Positions 1 to 8,458 of a stretch of 33,709 nucleotides of DNA are shown here, in pieces. A program made the translations under genes and the position numbers. Each line of letters starts with the position of its first letter. Within the stretch, counting starts at the first letter, position 1. The notes beneath the pieces are model-generated. The model was given only the letters and a program-made list of their open reading frames with translations, was not told the DNA's origin and ran no database searches. Source of the stretch: Bacteroidales bacterium (GTDB lineage Bacteria; Bacteroidota; Bacteroidia; Bacteroidales; P3); the NCBI GenBank assembly GCA_017559135.1, contig JAFYSZ010000011.1, positions 1 through 33,709 of the forward strand, in the 5' to 3' direction.

Positions 1-1
1 A

Positions 2-511
2 CAACAAACAATCAACGGTTGCGATAGTATTGTTACTCTAACTTTAAATGTTAATCCTGTTTTCAATACAGAACTTACTGCAACAATTTGTCAAGGACAA
101 GTTTACAATGAACAAGGATTTAACGTAAGCGAAGCAGGTGTTTACACTCAAACATTAACTTCTGCAAATGGTTGTGATAGTATTGTAACTCTTACTTTAA
201 ATGTTAATCCAACATTCAATACAGAACTTTCTGCAACAATTTGCCAAGGTCAAGTTTACAATGAACAAGGTTTTAACGTAAGCGAAGCAGGTGTTTATAC
301 GCAAACACTTCAAACAATCAACGGTTGCGATAGCGTTGTTACTTTAACTGTTAGTGTTAATCCTACTTTTGATACTACTATCAATGCAACAATAAACGCA
401 GGAGAAACATACGCTGAATATGGTTTTAATGAAAGTGAAGCTGGTACTTACGTTCAAAATCTTCAAACAGAGTTTGGTTGCGATAGTACTATCACTCTTG
501 TGCTTTCAGTA
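2..511 (+). repeat. 153-bp in-frame tandem repeats (3 full units plus a partial one)
   Basis: Units at 53-205, 206-358 and 359-511 follow a partial unit at 2-52; the period is exactly 153 bp. The first two full units are close at DNA level, and a stretch near base 4 matches one near base 311 almost exactly (CAAACAATCAACGGTTGCGA). The third unit has diverged most and lacks one conserved Cys. Such in-frame repeats can change copy number by recombination. Confidence 0.9.
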
Positions 512-751
512 AATAGTTCTTTACTTGATGTTGAGCAAACAGAGATTTCTTTCTATCCTAATCCAACTGATAGCAAGGTTATTTTCAGTCAAATGATAGA
601 AAAGATTGAAGTAATTGACCTAACAGGAAAAACAATCTTTACTTTCACTAATGCAAAAACAATAAACATTGAATCATTGCCAAGTGGTGCGTATTATTTA
701 CGCTTAACAAACAACGACAAGGCAATAATGCGAAAAGTGATTAAGGAATAA
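2..751 (+). CDS. T9SS-secreted repeat protein, C-terminal part (5' end outside window)
   Basis: The frame is open from base 2, so this is the last 249 residues of a larger protein. It holds tandem units of exactly 153 bp (51 residues), with boundaries at 53, 206, 359 and 512, preceded by the end of another unit. Each unit runs NPxFNTEL, then TICQGQVYNEQGFNVSEAGVY, then GCDSxVTL. The two Cys per unit could form a disulfide. In the last unit the first Cys is replaced by Asn, leaving only the GCDS Cys. The C-terminal ~70 residues, starting at FYPNP (551-565) and ending in SLPSGAYYLRL and KVIKE, are a type A T9SS sorting domain, normally removed on export through the outer membrane. The function of the exposed part is unknown; adhesion or surface-layer roles are guesses. 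A terminator hairpin follows. Confidence 0.88.
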   Translation, partial: QQTINGCDSIVTLTLNVNPVFNTELTATICQGQVYNEQGFNVSEAGVYTQTLTSANGCDSIVTLTLNVNPTFNTELSATICQGQVYNEQGFNVSEAGVYTQTLQTINGCDSVVTLTVSVNPTFDTTINATINAGETYAEYGFNESEAGTYVQNLQTEFGCDSTITLVLSVNSSLLDVEQTEISFYPNPTDSKVIFSQMIEKIEVIDLTGKTIFTFTNAKTINIESLPSGAYYLRLTNNDKAIMRKVIKE

Positions 752-772
752 AGTTAATCACTCACATTAAAC

Positions 773-806
773 AAAAAGGTTCGGCTAACTTAACCGAACC
801 TTTTTT
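773..806 (+). terminator. Rho-independent terminator after the repeat protein
   Basis: AAAAAGGTTCGG (773-784) pairs perfectly with CCGAACCTTTTT (794-805) around a 9-base loop. The right arm runs into a T tract, 22 bases after the stop codon. Confidence 0.85.
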
Positions 807-833
807 GTTTTTCATTTAATATGCTTATTTTTG
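804..833 (+). promoter_or_regulatory. Putative Bacteroidota-type promoter of crcB
   Basis: TATTTTTG (826-833) fits the -7 consensus TAnnTTTG. TTTG at 804-807, 18 bases upstream, could be the -33 element, though it lies inside the terminator T tract. The start codon is 36 bases downstream. No conserved fluoride-riboswitch core is recognisable in this short leader. Confidence 0.4.
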
Positions 834-868
834 TAAAGTGATTATTTAATAATTAAAGGTTTGTTTTT

Positions 869-1240
869 ATGATAAGAAATATTTTGATTGTTGGGATTGG
901 TAGCTTTTTAGGTGGGGTGTTAAGGTATCTAATCTCCATTGTTATGAAGAATTACTGCTCTCTTGGGTTTCCTTGGGCTACTTTGATGGTGAATTTGCTT
1001 GGGTGTTTGTTGATTGGTTTACTTTTCGGTTTGTTTAATAGGTATAGTAGCATCAACAATGTTTGGTGTTTGTTATTCACAACGGGGCTTTGCGGTGGGT
1101 TTACTACTTTTTCTACTTTTGCTAATGAGGGTTTGCAGTTACTTTTAGGTGGTAGTGTTTGGAGTTTTGTTCTTTATGTTTTGGCAAGTGTGTGGATTGG
1201 TATTGCGTTGGTGGCTTTGGGTTATTGGTTGGTGAGATAA
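869..1240 (+). CDS. crcB: Fluoride ion channel CrcB/Fluc
   Basis: A 123-residue, four-helix membrane protein of the CrcB/Fluc family, whose members work as antiparallel dimers that export fluoride from the cytoplasm. Family signatures are visible: GGVLRYL near residue 15, the pore Asn in MVNLLGCLLIG (around residues 41-51), and GLCGGFTTFSTF (around 72-84), which holds the sodium-site and Phe-box residues. The length is normal. It stands alone between two terminators, so it is probably its own transcript. Compared with its neighbours, the coding strand is strikingly rich in G (many GGT, GGG, TTG and GTG codons) and poor in C; this may reflect strand bias for a membrane protein or recent acquisition. 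Confidence 0.93.
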   Translation: MIRNILIVGIGSFLGGVLRYLISIVMKNYCSLGFPWATLMVNLLGCLLIGLLFGLFNRYSSINNVWCLLFTTGLCGGFTTFSTFANEGLQLLLGGSVWSFVLYVLASVWIGIALVALGYWLVR

Positions 1241-1262
1241 TTGATTTTTATGTTATGGGTAT

Positions 1263-1298
1263 AAAAAAAGGAGACTTCGTTTGAAATCTCCTTTTTTA
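1263..1298. terminator. Bidirectional terminator between crcB and rplQ
   Basis: AAAAAAAGGAGA and TCTCCTTTTTT flank an inner TTC/GAA stem with a C-A mismatch and a GTTT loop. The arm on each strand ends in a run of T, so it can end both crcB (plus) and the long ribosomal transcript (minus). Confidence 0.85.
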
Positions 1299-1316
1299 TT
1301 ATTCACCAAAGTTTGA

Positions 1317-1802
1317 TTATTCTGCTTTTGGTTCTTCTGCTGCTGTTTCTGCAACTGGTGCTTCAACTGTTTCAGTAGCTTTTTTCTTTCCACCTCTACG
1401 AGTTGTTTTGGCTTTTTTAGTAGCTGTTTCTTTCAACATTGCTTCGTTGTAATCAACTAACTCCATCATTACCATTTCTGCTCCGTCTCCCATACGTCTT
1501 CCAAGTTTTAAGATTCTTGTGTATCCGCCTGGACGGTTTGCTACTTTTGTTGCTACATCTCCGAATAGTTCTTTAACTGCTTCTTTGTTTTGTAAGTAGC
1601 TAAATACCATACGTCTTTGATGTGTTGAATCTGCTTTTGTTCTGTTTATCAATGGTTCTACATAGCCTCTTAATGCTTTTGCTTTTGCTAATGTAGTTTC
1701 TATTCTTTTGTGCAAGATTAACGACGATGCCATATTTGAAAGCATTGCTGCTCTGTGTGCATGTGTTCTTGACAATTTATTTACTTTACAACCGTGTCTC
1801 AT
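1317..1802 (-). CDS. rplQ: 50S ribosomal protein bL17
   Basis: The N-terminal ~120 residues match bL17 (start [20 protein letters not shown], later [23 protein letters not shown] text). bL17 lies near the peptide exit tunnel of the large subunit. The 161-residue length exceeds the ~120-130 typical of many bacteria because of a low-complexity tail (about residue 125 on) rich in Lys, then Ala, Glu and Thr; such tails are common in Bacteroidota. Last gene of the cluster, 6 bases after rpoA, with a Shine-Dalgarno-like AAGGAG formed by the last rpoA codons. Confidence 0.97.
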   Translation of the reverse strand: MRHGCKVNKLSRTHAHRAAMLSNMASSLILHKRIETTLAKAKALRGYVEPLINRTKADSTHQRRMVFSYLQNKEAVKELFGDVATKVANRPGGYTRILKLGRRMGDGAEMVMMELVDYNEAMLKETATKKAKTTRRGGKKKATETVEAPVAETAAEEPKAE

Positions 1803-1808
1803 TTCTCG

Positions 1809-2801
1809 TTACTCCTTTTCTAATTTATACTTCGCAACATTCATTCCAAATTCTAAGTTCTTTGATCTTACAAGACTCTCTAATTCGTTTAAAGATTTTC
1901 TTCCAAAATTTCTGAACTTTAATAAGTCTGCTTTATTGAATGATACTAATTCACCTAATGTCTCAACTTCTGCTGTTTGTAAACAGTTAAGGGCTCTTAC
2001 TGATAAGTCCATATCTGTTAGTTTTGTCTTTAATAATTGACGTATGTGCAGTGTTGTTTCATCAAATTCATCCTCAAGTGTTTGTTGCTCTGTTTGGATT
2101 GTTATATGATCATCTGAGAATAGAACGAAGTGTTGAATCAATATTGAAGCTGCTTCTGATAATGCTTCTTTTGGTGTGATAGATCCGTCTGTTGTTACTT
2201 CAAGAATCAACTTTTCAAAGTCAATTCTGTGCTCAACACGATAATTATCAACTGTGTAATTCACATTCTTTATTGGTGTGTGAATTGAGTCAATCGCTAT
2301 CGTTCCTATTACATCGTCTGATTTTTTATTTTCCTCTGCAGGCACATATCCTCTACCCTTTTCTATTGTCATTTCAATAGAAAGGCTAACTGAAGGCTCC
2401 ATGTGACATATTTCTACTTCGGTATTCAAAATTTGAAATGAATTCAAGCTATCATTGATATCGCCTGCTTTGAAAACATTCTTACCTTCTATCTTGAAAT
2501 TGACTGTTTCTCTTTCTTCTGTTTCTATCAATCTTTTGAAACGAAGTTGTTTTAGGTTTAGAATGATTTCTGTCATGTCTTCTATCACGCCTGGAATAGT
2601 GTCAAATTCGTGTTGAACACCTTCTATTCTTATTGATGTGATAGCGAACCCTTCTAATGAAGATAACAATACTCTTCTTAACGCATTTCCTATTGTTACT
2701 CCGTATCGTGGTTCAAGCGGACGAAATTCAAAGGTACCTTTGAAGTCATCTGATTCTATCATGAAAACCTTATCAGGTTGTTGAAAAGCTAATATGGCCA
2801 T
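1809..2801 (-). CDS. rpoA: DNA-directed RNA polymerase alpha subunit
   Basis: 330 residues. The N-terminal domain (about 1-235) has the dimerisation signature [20 protein letters not shown] (33-51) and nucleates core polymerase assembly. An acidic linker (240-253) leads to the C-terminal domain (about 255-320) with LSVRALNCL (266-274) and [12 protein letters not shown] (296-307), the surface that contacts UP elements and activators. It sits between rpsD and rplQ as in the classical alpha operon. No truncation or odd residues seen. Confidence 0.98.
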   Translation of the reverse strand: MAILAFQQPDKVFMIESDDFKGTFEFRPLEPRYGVTIGNALRRVLLSSLEGFAITSIRIEGVQHEFDTIPGVIEDMTEIILNLKQLRFKRLIETEERETVNFKIEGKNVFKAGDINDSLNSFQILNTEVEICHMEPSVSLSIEMTIEKGRGYVPAEENKKSDDVIGTIAIDSIHTPIKNVNYTVDNYRVEHRIDFEKLILEVTTDGSITPKEALSEAASILIQHFVLFSDDHITIQTEQQTLEDEFDETTLHIRQLLKTKLTDMDLSVRALNCLQTAEVETLGELVSFNKADLLKFRNFGRKSLNELESLVRSKNLEFGMNVAKYKLEKE

Positions 2802-2818
2802 TTTTTCTTTATTTAATC

Positions 2819-3421
2819 TTATTTAGAATACAATTCGACGATTAATTGTTCTGCAATGTTTTCAGGAATTTCTGCACGTTCAGGATAATTTAAGAATTTT
2901 CCTTCCATCTTTTCTCCATTCCATTCTAACCAAGAATAGTTTACTCTTGATGATAAAGATTCTTCAACTATCTCTAATGATTTTGAACGTTCTCTCACTC
3001 CTACTACATCGCCAACTTTTAACAAATATGATGGTATATTAACAATTTGTCCGTTTACTGTGATATGTTTGTGAGAAACCATTTGTCTTGCTTGGTTTCT
3101 TGTGTGTGCTATTCCTAAACGATATACTACGTTGTCTAATCTTGATTCGATTAATTGTAATAACACTTCACCGGTAATTCCTGTTTTTCTTGACGCTTTT
3201 TCAAACAAATTACGGAATTGTTTTTCTAATATACCGTATGTATATTTAGCTTTTTGTTTTTCCATTAATTGCAATCCGTATTCTGATTGTTTTGCACGTC
3301 TTTTATTTATACCGTGTTGTCCTGGAGGATAATTTCTTTTTTCAAAGTTTTTATCAGCTCCATAAATCGGTTCTTTAAATTTTCTTGATATTTTACTCTT
3401 AGGACCTATATATCTTGCCAT
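2819..3421 (-). CDS. rpsD: 30S ribosomal protein uS4
   Basis: 200 residues. The N-terminal part ([21 protein letters not shown]) lacks the four-Cys zinc knuckle of some uS4 proteins. The S4 RNA-binding fold covers about 93-155 ([20 protein letters not shown], then [20 protein letters not shown]). uS4 is a primary 16S rRNA binder that starts 30S assembly and, in many bacteria, represses the alpha operon. It lies between rpsK and rpoA, 17 bases ahead of rpoA. Confidence 0.98.
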   Translation of the reverse strand: MARYIGPKSKISRKFKEPIYGADKNFEKRNYPPGQHGINKRRAKQSEYGLQLMEKQKAKYTYGILEKQFRNLFEKASRKTGITGEVLLQLIESRLDNVVYRLGIAHTRNQARQMVSHKHITVNGQIVNIPSYLLKVGDVVGVRERSKSLEIVEESLSSRVNYSWLEWNGEKMEGKFLNYPERAEIPENIAEQLIVELYSK

Positions 3422-3451
3422 AATTTCTTTTTTTTAGATTTTACACAATTA

Positions 3452-3841
3452 TTATACTCTTCTTCTTTTTGGAGGACGACATCCATTGTGTGGTAATGGT
3501 GTAACATCAGTGATTTCCAATACTTCTATTCCAGATGTATTGATAGCTCTGATCGCTGATTCACGTCCTGCTCCAGGTCCTTTTACAAATACTTTTACTT
3601 TTCTCAAACCGTAGTCAAACGCTACTTTTGAACAATCTTCTGCCGCCATTTGAGAAGCGTATGGAGTGTTCTTTTTTGAACCTCTAAATCCCATTTTTCC
3701 TGCAGATGACCAAGCTATTACTTGTCCTGCATTGTTTGTCAACGAAATAATACAATTGTTGAAAGAAGCAAAAATGAACGCTTTTCCTACTGGTTCTACT
3801 TTTACTACTCTTTTCTTCGTTGTTTTAGCATTTTTTGCCAT
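3452..3841 (-). CDS. rpsK: 30S ribosomal protein uS11
   Basis: 129 residues with the invariant uS11 stretches [32 protein letters not shown] and the C-terminal [18 protein letters not shown]. uS11 forms part of the platform near the mRNA exit. A clear Shine-Dalgarno-like AAGGAG lies 5 bases before the ATG, unusual for a phylum that generally avoids such sites, and supports this start. It follows one of the longest gaps in the cluster (97 bases), which holds a possible hairpin. Confidence 0.98.
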   Translation of the reverse strand: MAKNAKTTKKRVVKVEPVGKAFIFASFNNCIISLTNNAGQVIAWSSAGKMGFRGSKKNTPYASQMAAEDCSKVAFDYGLRKVKVFVKGPGAGRESAIRAINTSGIEVLEITDVTPLPHNGCRPPKRRRV

Positions 3842-3879
3842 ATTGTCTCCTTACAATATTTAATTTGTTATTAATTAAT

Positions 3880-3924
3880 GAATGCTCCTAATTGCTGTTT
3901 CTTTGTATGATATAATCCGCATTC
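3880..3924 (-). promoter_or_regulatory. Possible long-loop hairpin in the rpsM-rpsK gap
   Basis: On the transcript strand GAATGC (3924-3919) can pair with GCATTC (3885-3880), enclosing 33 bases. The 97-base gap is the longest between any two genes of the cluster. It is a candidate site for translational feedback by a ribosomal protein, but the six-base stem alone is weak evidence. Confidence 0.3.
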
Positions 3925-3938
3925 AACTTATTTACTTA

Positions 3939-4316
3939 TTACTTAGTTGCTTTCTTCTTGTTTGCAACTGTTTTCTTCTTACCTTTACGTGTTCTTGCGT
4001 TATTTTTTGTGCTTTGTCCACGCAATGGTAATCCGTTACGATGACGTATTCCTCTGTAACATCCAATGTCCATCAATCTCTTAATGTTCATTTGTACTTC
4101 TGAACGTAATGCTCCTTCTACTTTGTACTCTTCTCCGATAATTGTACGGATCGCATTTTGTTCGTCATCACTCCAATCACTTACCTTCTTATTTTCATCG
4201 ATTCCAGCTTTAGCTAATATTTGTGATGCTAAACTTCTACCTATTCCATATATATAGGTCAAACCGATTACACCTCTTTTGTTCTTTGGTAAGTCTATAC
4301 CTGCAATTCTTGCCAT
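3939..4316 (-). CDS. rpsM: 30S ribosomal protein uS13
   Basis: 125 residues starting [20 protein letters not shown], with [10 protein letters not shown] (helix-two-turn-helix region) and the basic C-terminal tail [16 protein letters not shown] followed by [13 protein letters not shown], which reaches towards the P-site tRNA. uS13 sits in the 30S head and bridges to the 50S subunit. It directly follows rpmJ, as is standard at the start of the alpha operon. Confidence 0.98.
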   Translation of the reverse strand: MARIAGIDLPKNKRGVIGLTYIYGIGRSLASQILAKAGIDENKKVSDWSDDEQNAIRTIIGEEYKVEGALRSEVQMNIKRLMDIGCYRGIRHRNGLPLRGQSTKNNARTRKGKKKTVANKKKATK

Positions 4317-4342
4317 AAATTATTATTTGTTTAATTACTTAA

Positions 4343-4459
4343 TTACCCTTGTCTTTGTTTATATTTCGGATTTTTCTTATTTATAACATAGACAACTCCT
4401 TTTCTACGAACGACTATGCATTCAGGAGATCTTTTTTTTACTGAGGTTCTAACTTTCAT
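4343..4459 (-). CDS. rpmJ: 50S ribosomal protein bL36 (zinc-free form)
   Basis: A 38-codon gene translated here from the sequence: it begins [14 protein letters not shown] and ends [10 protein letters not shown]. The usual zinc ligands of bL36 (Cys11, Cys14, Cys27 and a His near 32-33) are replaced except for one Cys: Ser11, Cys14, Asn27 and Tyr33. This is therefore the C-minus form, independent of zinc. It lies between infA and rpsM, exactly where rpmJ is expected, with gaps of 39 and 26 bases. Confidence 0.96.
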   Translation of the reverse strand: MKVRTSVKKRSPECIVVRRKGVVYVINKKNPKYKQRQG

Positions 4460-4498
4460 TTTTCGGTAATATTTTATTTTTATTTATAATTTCGCAGT

Positions 4499-4717
4499 TT
4501 ATTTATGTCGATATGTAATACGTCCTTTTGTTAAATCGTATGGAGACATCTCAACTTGCACCTTATCTCCTGGTAAGATTTTTATGTAATGCATACGCAT
4601 TTTACCTGAAATATGGGCTATGATAACGTGTCCATTTTCCAATTCAACACTGAACATTGCATTTCCTAATGATTCCAATACTGTACCATCTAATTGTATG
4701 GAAGCTTGTTTCGCCAT
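4499..4717 (-). CDS. infA: Translation initiation factor IF-1
   Basis: 72 residues, the normal length, forming a single OB-fold. Signatures include [40 protein letters not shown] and the C-terminal [17 protein letters not shown]-1 binds the 30S A site and helps IF-2 and IF-3 during initiation. It starts 2 bases after the end of map and precedes rpmJ, the usual Bacteroidota map-infA-rpmJ order. Confidence 0.98.
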   Translation of the reverse strand: MAKQASIQLDGTVLESLGNAMFSVELENGHVIIAHISGKMRMHYIKILPGDKVQVEMSPYDLTKGRITYRHK

Positions 4718-4719
4718 AA

Positions 4720-5514
4720 TTAAATTTCTTCTAAGTTTATATTTTGTTTAATTGCTTTTTCAATAGAGTCGAAACTTGATAAAATATCTGGTCCATTTGC
4801 TGTAATTGCTACATCGTGTTCAATGTGAGCCGCAGGTGAATAATCTGCTGTTCTACAAGTCCAATTGTCAGATTCAAAAACAACCTCTCTATTTCCTAAG
4901 GTAATCATCGGTTCTATCGCTATAACCATACCTTCTCTGAAACGAGAACCTGTTCCTCTTTTACCATAGTTCGGCACAGATGGGTCTTCATGCATTCTTC
5001 TGCCTAATCCGTGTCCGCACAATTCTCTTACAACTCCGTATCCGTATGATTGGCAATGGTTTTGAATTTGATAACTCAAATCTCCAATACGATTTCCTAT
5101 CACACATTCATTGATACCAAGATATAAAGATTCCTTTGTTATCTTTATAAGTTGTTTCCAATCGTCCTTAACACCTTTTAAGGCAAATGTATATGCAGAA
5201 TCACCTACCCAACCATCGTATGTCACTCCGCAATCTATTGATACAATATCTCCATCTTTGATTATTTTGTCTCCTGGTATGCCATGAACTATTTCTTCAT
5301 TGATGGAAATACAAAGACTTGCAGGAAATCCCATGTAACCCTTAAATGATGGTATTCCGCCATTGCTTCTGATATATTCTTCTGCAATTTCATCTAATTG
5401 TCGTGTGGAAACTCCTGCTTTGATATGTTTTGCAACCTCAGCCAAAGTGTCCCCAACCATTAGGGCACTTTTTCTGAGTTGTTCAATTTCTTCTTTTGTC
5501 TTTATTTGTATCAT
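4720..5514 (-). CDS. map: Methionine aminopeptidase, type I
   Basis: 264 residues with the pita-bread fold. It removes the N-terminal Met from nascent proteins. Expected residues can be placed: His77 (HGIP) for substrate contact, and the dimetal ligands Asp94 (SIDCGV), Asp105 (GDSAYTF), His168 ([13 protein letters not shown]), Glu201 (AIEPM) and Glu232 (IEHD). No N-terminal zinc-finger extension, so this is the short bacterial form. Between secY and infA; adk, which sits between secY and map in many other phyla, is absent here. Confidence 0.98.
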   Translation of the reverse strand: MIQIKTKEEIEQLRKSALMVGDTLAEVAKHIKAGVSTRQLDEIAEEYIRSNGGIPSFKGYMGFPASLCISINEEIVHGIPGDKIIKDGDIVSIDCGVTYDGWVGDSAYTFALKGVKDDWKQLIKITKESLYLGINECVIGNRIGDLSYQIQNHCQSYGYGVVRELCGHGLGRRMHEDPSVPNYGKRGTGSRFREGMVIAIEPMITLGNREVVFESDNWTCRTADYSPAAHIEHDVAITANGPDILSSFDSIEKAIKQNINLEEI

Positions 5515-5535
5515 TATAACTTATTCGGATTTTAT

Positions 5536-6885
5536 TTACATTTGACCTCTACCTTTGATTCTTCCAGATTTTGTTAAGCCATCATAATGTCTCATCAACA
5601 AATGACTTTCTATTTGTTGTAGAGTATCAAGAACTACTCCAACCATAATTAAAAGAGAAGTTCCTCCGTAAAATTGAGCAAATTGTGAATTTACTCCGAA
5701 TATTCTTACTATTGCTGGTAAGATTGCTACAAAAGCTAAAAATATAGAACCTGGAAGTGTGATTTTCGATAATACATTATCAAGAAATTCTTCAGTTTTT
5801 CTACCTGGTTTTACCCCTGGTATAAATCCTCCGTTTTTCTTTAAATCATCAGACATTTGCTTTGGATTGATTGCTACCGCTGTATAGAAATATGTAAACA
5901 ATACTATTAAAATGGCAAATATGAAATTGTACCAAAATCCTTCAAAGTTAGATAATGCTGCTTTTATTCCTGATAAACTTTCTGAATCTGAGAATCCAAA
6001 TAACGTTACAGGGATAAACATGATTGCTTGTGCAAAAATTATCGGCATTACTCCTGCTGCATTTACTTTGATAGGAACGTATTGTCTTGCACCGCCGTAT
6101 TGTTTATTACCTATGATTCTTTTTGCATATTGTACAGGGATTCGTCTTGTTCCTTGTACTAACAATATACACAGCATAATAACAACTAACAATACAATCA
6201 ATTCAACAAATAAAATTACTAATTGCCCCGCATTGTCTTCCATACGTGAAGCAAACTCTGCAAACAATGCAAACGGCAAACGTGCAACAATACCAACCAT
6301 AATTAACAACGAAATACCATTACCTATACCCTTGTCTGTAATTCTCTCTCCGAGCCACATCACAAACAATGTTCCGCAAGTCAATAGTATTGAGATTGGT
6401 AATACCCAATTGATGAAATTAGGACTATCAGATCCTGTTATACTATATATAGTTGCGCCTCCAATTTGGGTTCTTAGGTTTGCAAGATACGCAAATGATT
6501 GGAAGATAGTTACAATAATAGTCAACCATCTTGTCATTTGATTTATCTTTCTTCTGCCGCTTTCACCTTCTCTTTGTATTTTAGTAAAATAAGGTACAAT
6601 CATTGTCAATAATTGCATAATAATTGATGCCGTAATATATGGCATTATACCTAATGCAAAAATTGAAGCGTTAGAAAATGCTCCTCCCGAGAACATATTT
6701 AACAACCCTAATACACCATCTTTTGTCTGATCTTGCAATCCTGCTAAGTCAGATGGATTTATACCAGGAATTACAACAAAAGAACCCACTCTATAAATTA
6801 GCACTAAGGCTAATGTATAGAGTATTCTTTCACGAAGTTCTTTTATATTCCAGATATTTTTTAATGTATTGATAAATCGTTTCAT
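5536..6885 (-). CDS. secY: Protein translocase subunit SecY
   Basis: 449 residues with about ten hydrophobic segments, matching the channel subunit of the SecYEG translocon in the inner membrane. Family features include the N-terminal KELRERILYTLALVLIYRVG, the plug-region text GINPSDLAGL, the conserved TDKGIGNGISLLIMVGI near residues 182-200 and the cytoplasmic loop GVKPGRKTEEFLDNVLSKIT. It sits 6 bases downstream of rplO as in the spc operon. No anomalies seen. Confidence 0.98.
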   Translation of the reverse strand: MKRFINTLKNIWNIKELRERILYTLALVLIYRVGSFVVIPGINPSDLAGLQDQTKDGVLGLLNMFSGGAFSNASIFALGIMPYITASIIMQLLTMIVPYFTKIQREGESGRRKINQMTRWLTIIVTIFQSFAYLANLRTQIGGATIYSITGSDSPNFINWVLPISILLTCGTLFVMWLGERITDKGIGNGISLLIMVGIVARLPFALFAEFASRMEDNAGQLVILFVELIVLLVVIMLCILLVQGTRRIPVQYAKRIIGNKQYGGARQYVPIKVNAAGVMPIIFAQAIMFIPVTLFGFSDSESLSGIKAALSNFEGFWYNFIFAILIVLFTYFYTAVAINPKQMSDDLKKNGGFIPGVKPGRKTEEFLDNVLSKITLPGSIFLAFVAILPAIVRIFGVNSQFAQFYGGTSLLIMVGVVLDTLQQIESHLLMRHYDGLTKSGRIKGRGQM

Positions 6886-6891
6886 CTGTTA

Positions 6892-7338
6892 TTAGATTGT
6901 TGTTGCCACTCCGCCTTTTTCTTCAATCGCAGCTTTAGCAGTTTTAGAAAATGCGTGTGCTGTAACATTAATTGTTGTATTTAACTCGCCGCGTCCTAAA
7001 ATCTTTACTCTGTCTTTTGAAGAAATTAGTCCATGTTCTTTCATTAAATCCAAAGTTACATCTTTAACTTGAATTTTTTCTGCCAAAGCAGATAAGGTAT
7101 CAATATTTATTCCAACATATTCTATTCTGTTGATATTATTGAATCCAAACTTTGGTAAACGTCTGTATAAAGGCATTTGACCGCCTTCAAAACCTATCTT
7201 ACGAGAATATCCTGAACGAGATTTTGCTCCTTTGTGTCCTCTTGTAGATGTACCACCTCTTCCAGAGCCTTGTCCACGTCCTATTCTCTTACGATTCTTA
7301 GTAGAACCTTCTGCAGGTTTAAGTGTGCTTAAATTCAT
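6892..7338 (-). CDS. rplO: 50S ribosomal protein uL15
   Basis: 148 residues. It begins MNLSTLKPAEGSTKNRKRIG followed by the Gly/Arg-rich loop GRGQGSGRGGTSTRGHKG that penetrates 23S rRNA, then FEGGQMPLYRRLPKFGF. The C-terminal half carries the TINVTAHAFSKTAKAAIEEKG fold. uL15 is a late-assembly large-subunit protein. It lies between rpmD and secY, and AGAGGA precedes the ATG by about 6 bases. Confidence 0.98.
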   Translation of the reverse strand: MNLSTLKPAEGSTKNRKRIGRGQGSGRGGTSTRGHKGAKSRSGYSRKIGFEGGQMPLYRRLPKFGFNNINRIEYVGINIDTLSALAEKIQVKDVTLDLMKEHGLISSKDRVKILGRGELNTTINVTAHAFSKTAKAAIEEKGGVATTI

Positions 7339-7361
7339 GATTTTTCCTCTTAAACAATTTC

Positions 7362-7541
7362 TTAATTAATTTCTTCTACTTCTACTAAATGACTAACCTT
7401 AGCTATCATTCCTTGTATAGGTGCTGACAATTCATGTACTTTAGATTGTCTAATCTTTCTAAGACCTAAAGCCTCTAACGTACGTTTTTGATCTGCTGGA
7501 CGACCTATTCCACTTTTTATTTGTGTTACTTTTACTTTCAT
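7362..7541 (-). CDS. rpmD: 50S ribosomal protein uL30
   Basis: A 59-codon gene translated here. It begins MKVKVTQIKSGIGRPADQK and continues with RTLEALGLRKIRQSKVHE; the middle and end read MIAKVSHLVEVEEIN. GLRKI and the MI.KV.HLV segment are typical of uL30. Position between rpsE and rplO, with gaps of 11 and 23 bases, is that of spc-operon rpmD. uL30 binds 23S rRNA domain II/V near the 5S region; it is absent from some bacteria but retained here. Confidence 0.96.
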   Translation of the reverse strand: MKVKVTQIKSGIGRPADQKRTLEALGLRKIRQSKVHELSAPIQGMIAKVSHLVEVEEIN

Positions 7542-7552
7542 TTCACTAAGAT

Positions 7553-8071
7553 TTATCCATTAAAAACTCTATCCATTTCTATTCCTCTAAGTTTTGCAAC
7601 AGTGTAAGGGTCTCTCATTTGCATCAATGCTGCAACTGTCGCTTTAACTACACTGTGAGGATTAGATGAACCTTTAGATTTTGCTAAGACATCTTTCACA
7701 CCAACACTTTCTAATACAGCACGCATAGCTCCACCTGCTATAACACCTGTACCTGGTGCAGCTGGTTTTAAGAACACTCTTGCTCCACTATATTTAGCTG
7801 TTTGTTCGTGAGGAACAGTTCCTTTCAAAATTGGAACTCTTACAAGATTTTTCTTAGCATCATCAACTCCTTTGGCAATAGCAGCCGCAACTTCCTTTGC
7901 CTTTCCTAAGCCGTATCCAACAACTCCATTTTCATTACCCACAACAACAACTGCTGAAAAGCTGAAAGTTCTACCTCCCTTAGTTACTTTTGTAACTCGG
8001 TTGATGCTTACAAGTTTATCTTTGAATTCGATTTCACTTGATTTTACTCTCTTTATATTTACTTCTGCCAT
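7553..8071 (-). CDS. rpsE: 30S ribosomal protein uS5
   Basis: 172 residues. The N-terminal double-stranded RNA-binding domain contains [20 protein letters not shown] and [16 protein letters not shown]. The C-terminal half has [19 protein letters not shown] and [14 protein letters not shown]. uS5 shapes the mRNA entry tunnel and affects decoding accuracy. It is 4 bases after rplR and just before rpmD. Confidence 0.98.
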   Translation of the reverse strand: MAEVNIKRVKSSEIEFKDKLVSINRVTKVTKGGRTFSFSAVVVVGNENGVVGYGLGKAKEVAAAIAKGVDDAKKNLVRVPILKGTVPHEQTAKYSGARVFLKPAAPGTGVIAGGAMRAVLESVGVKDVLAKSKGSSNPHSVVKATVAALMQMRDPYTVAKLRGIEMDRVFNG

Positions 8072-8075
8072 ATTC

Positions 8076-8429
8076 TTAGAATTTTAAGCCATTTTCTCTT
8101 GCAGAATCAGCCAATGATTTAACTCTACCATGGTACAAATAACCATTTCTGTCAAATACTACTGCTTCTATTCCTATTGATTTTGCTCTTTCTGCAATAT
8201 TTTTACCAATTTCTATTGCTTGCTCTGTTTTTGTTCCTTTGTTTTCAAAAGTTTTTTCCACAGTAGATGCAGATGCCAAAGTAACTCCTTTTACATCATC
8301 TATCAACTGAGCATAAATTTCTTTATTACTTCTGAATACTGTCAAACGAGGACGTTCAGCTGTTCCGCTGACTTTTTTACGTATCCTCATTTTCAATTTA
8401 AATCTTCTTATTTCTTTTTTAGTTGCCAT
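8076..8429 (-). CDS. rplR: 50S ribosomal protein uL18
   Basis: 117 residues with the Arg/Lys-rich N-terminus ([19 protein letters not shown]) and core text [20 protein letters not shown], then the C-terminal [22 protein letters not shown]. uL18 binds 5S rRNA with uL5 and forms part of the central protuberance. In order after rplF, as in the spc operon; AGAAGG lies immediately before the start. Confidence 0.98.
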   Translation of the reverse strand: MATKKEIRRFKLKMRIRKKVSGTAERPRLTVFRSNKEIYAQLIDDVKGVTLASASTVEKTFENKGTKTEQAIEIGKNIAERAKSIGIEAVVFDRNGYLYHGRVKSLADSARENGLKF

Positions 8430-8458
8430 CCTTCTACGGATTTTAATGATTAACGAAA

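Noticed and set aside
834..868. Fluoride riboswitch ahead of crcB
   Set aside because: The 35-base leader is too short and lacks the conserved core.
5515..5535. Missing adk between secY and map as a rearrangement
   Set aside because: secY-map-infA-rpmJ is the usual order in this phylum; no scar is visible.
5912..6541. Long plus-strand open frame (209 codons) opposite secY
   Set aside because: It lies entirely antisense to an unmistakable secY, has no family signature and mirrors hydrophobic codons; a shadow frame.
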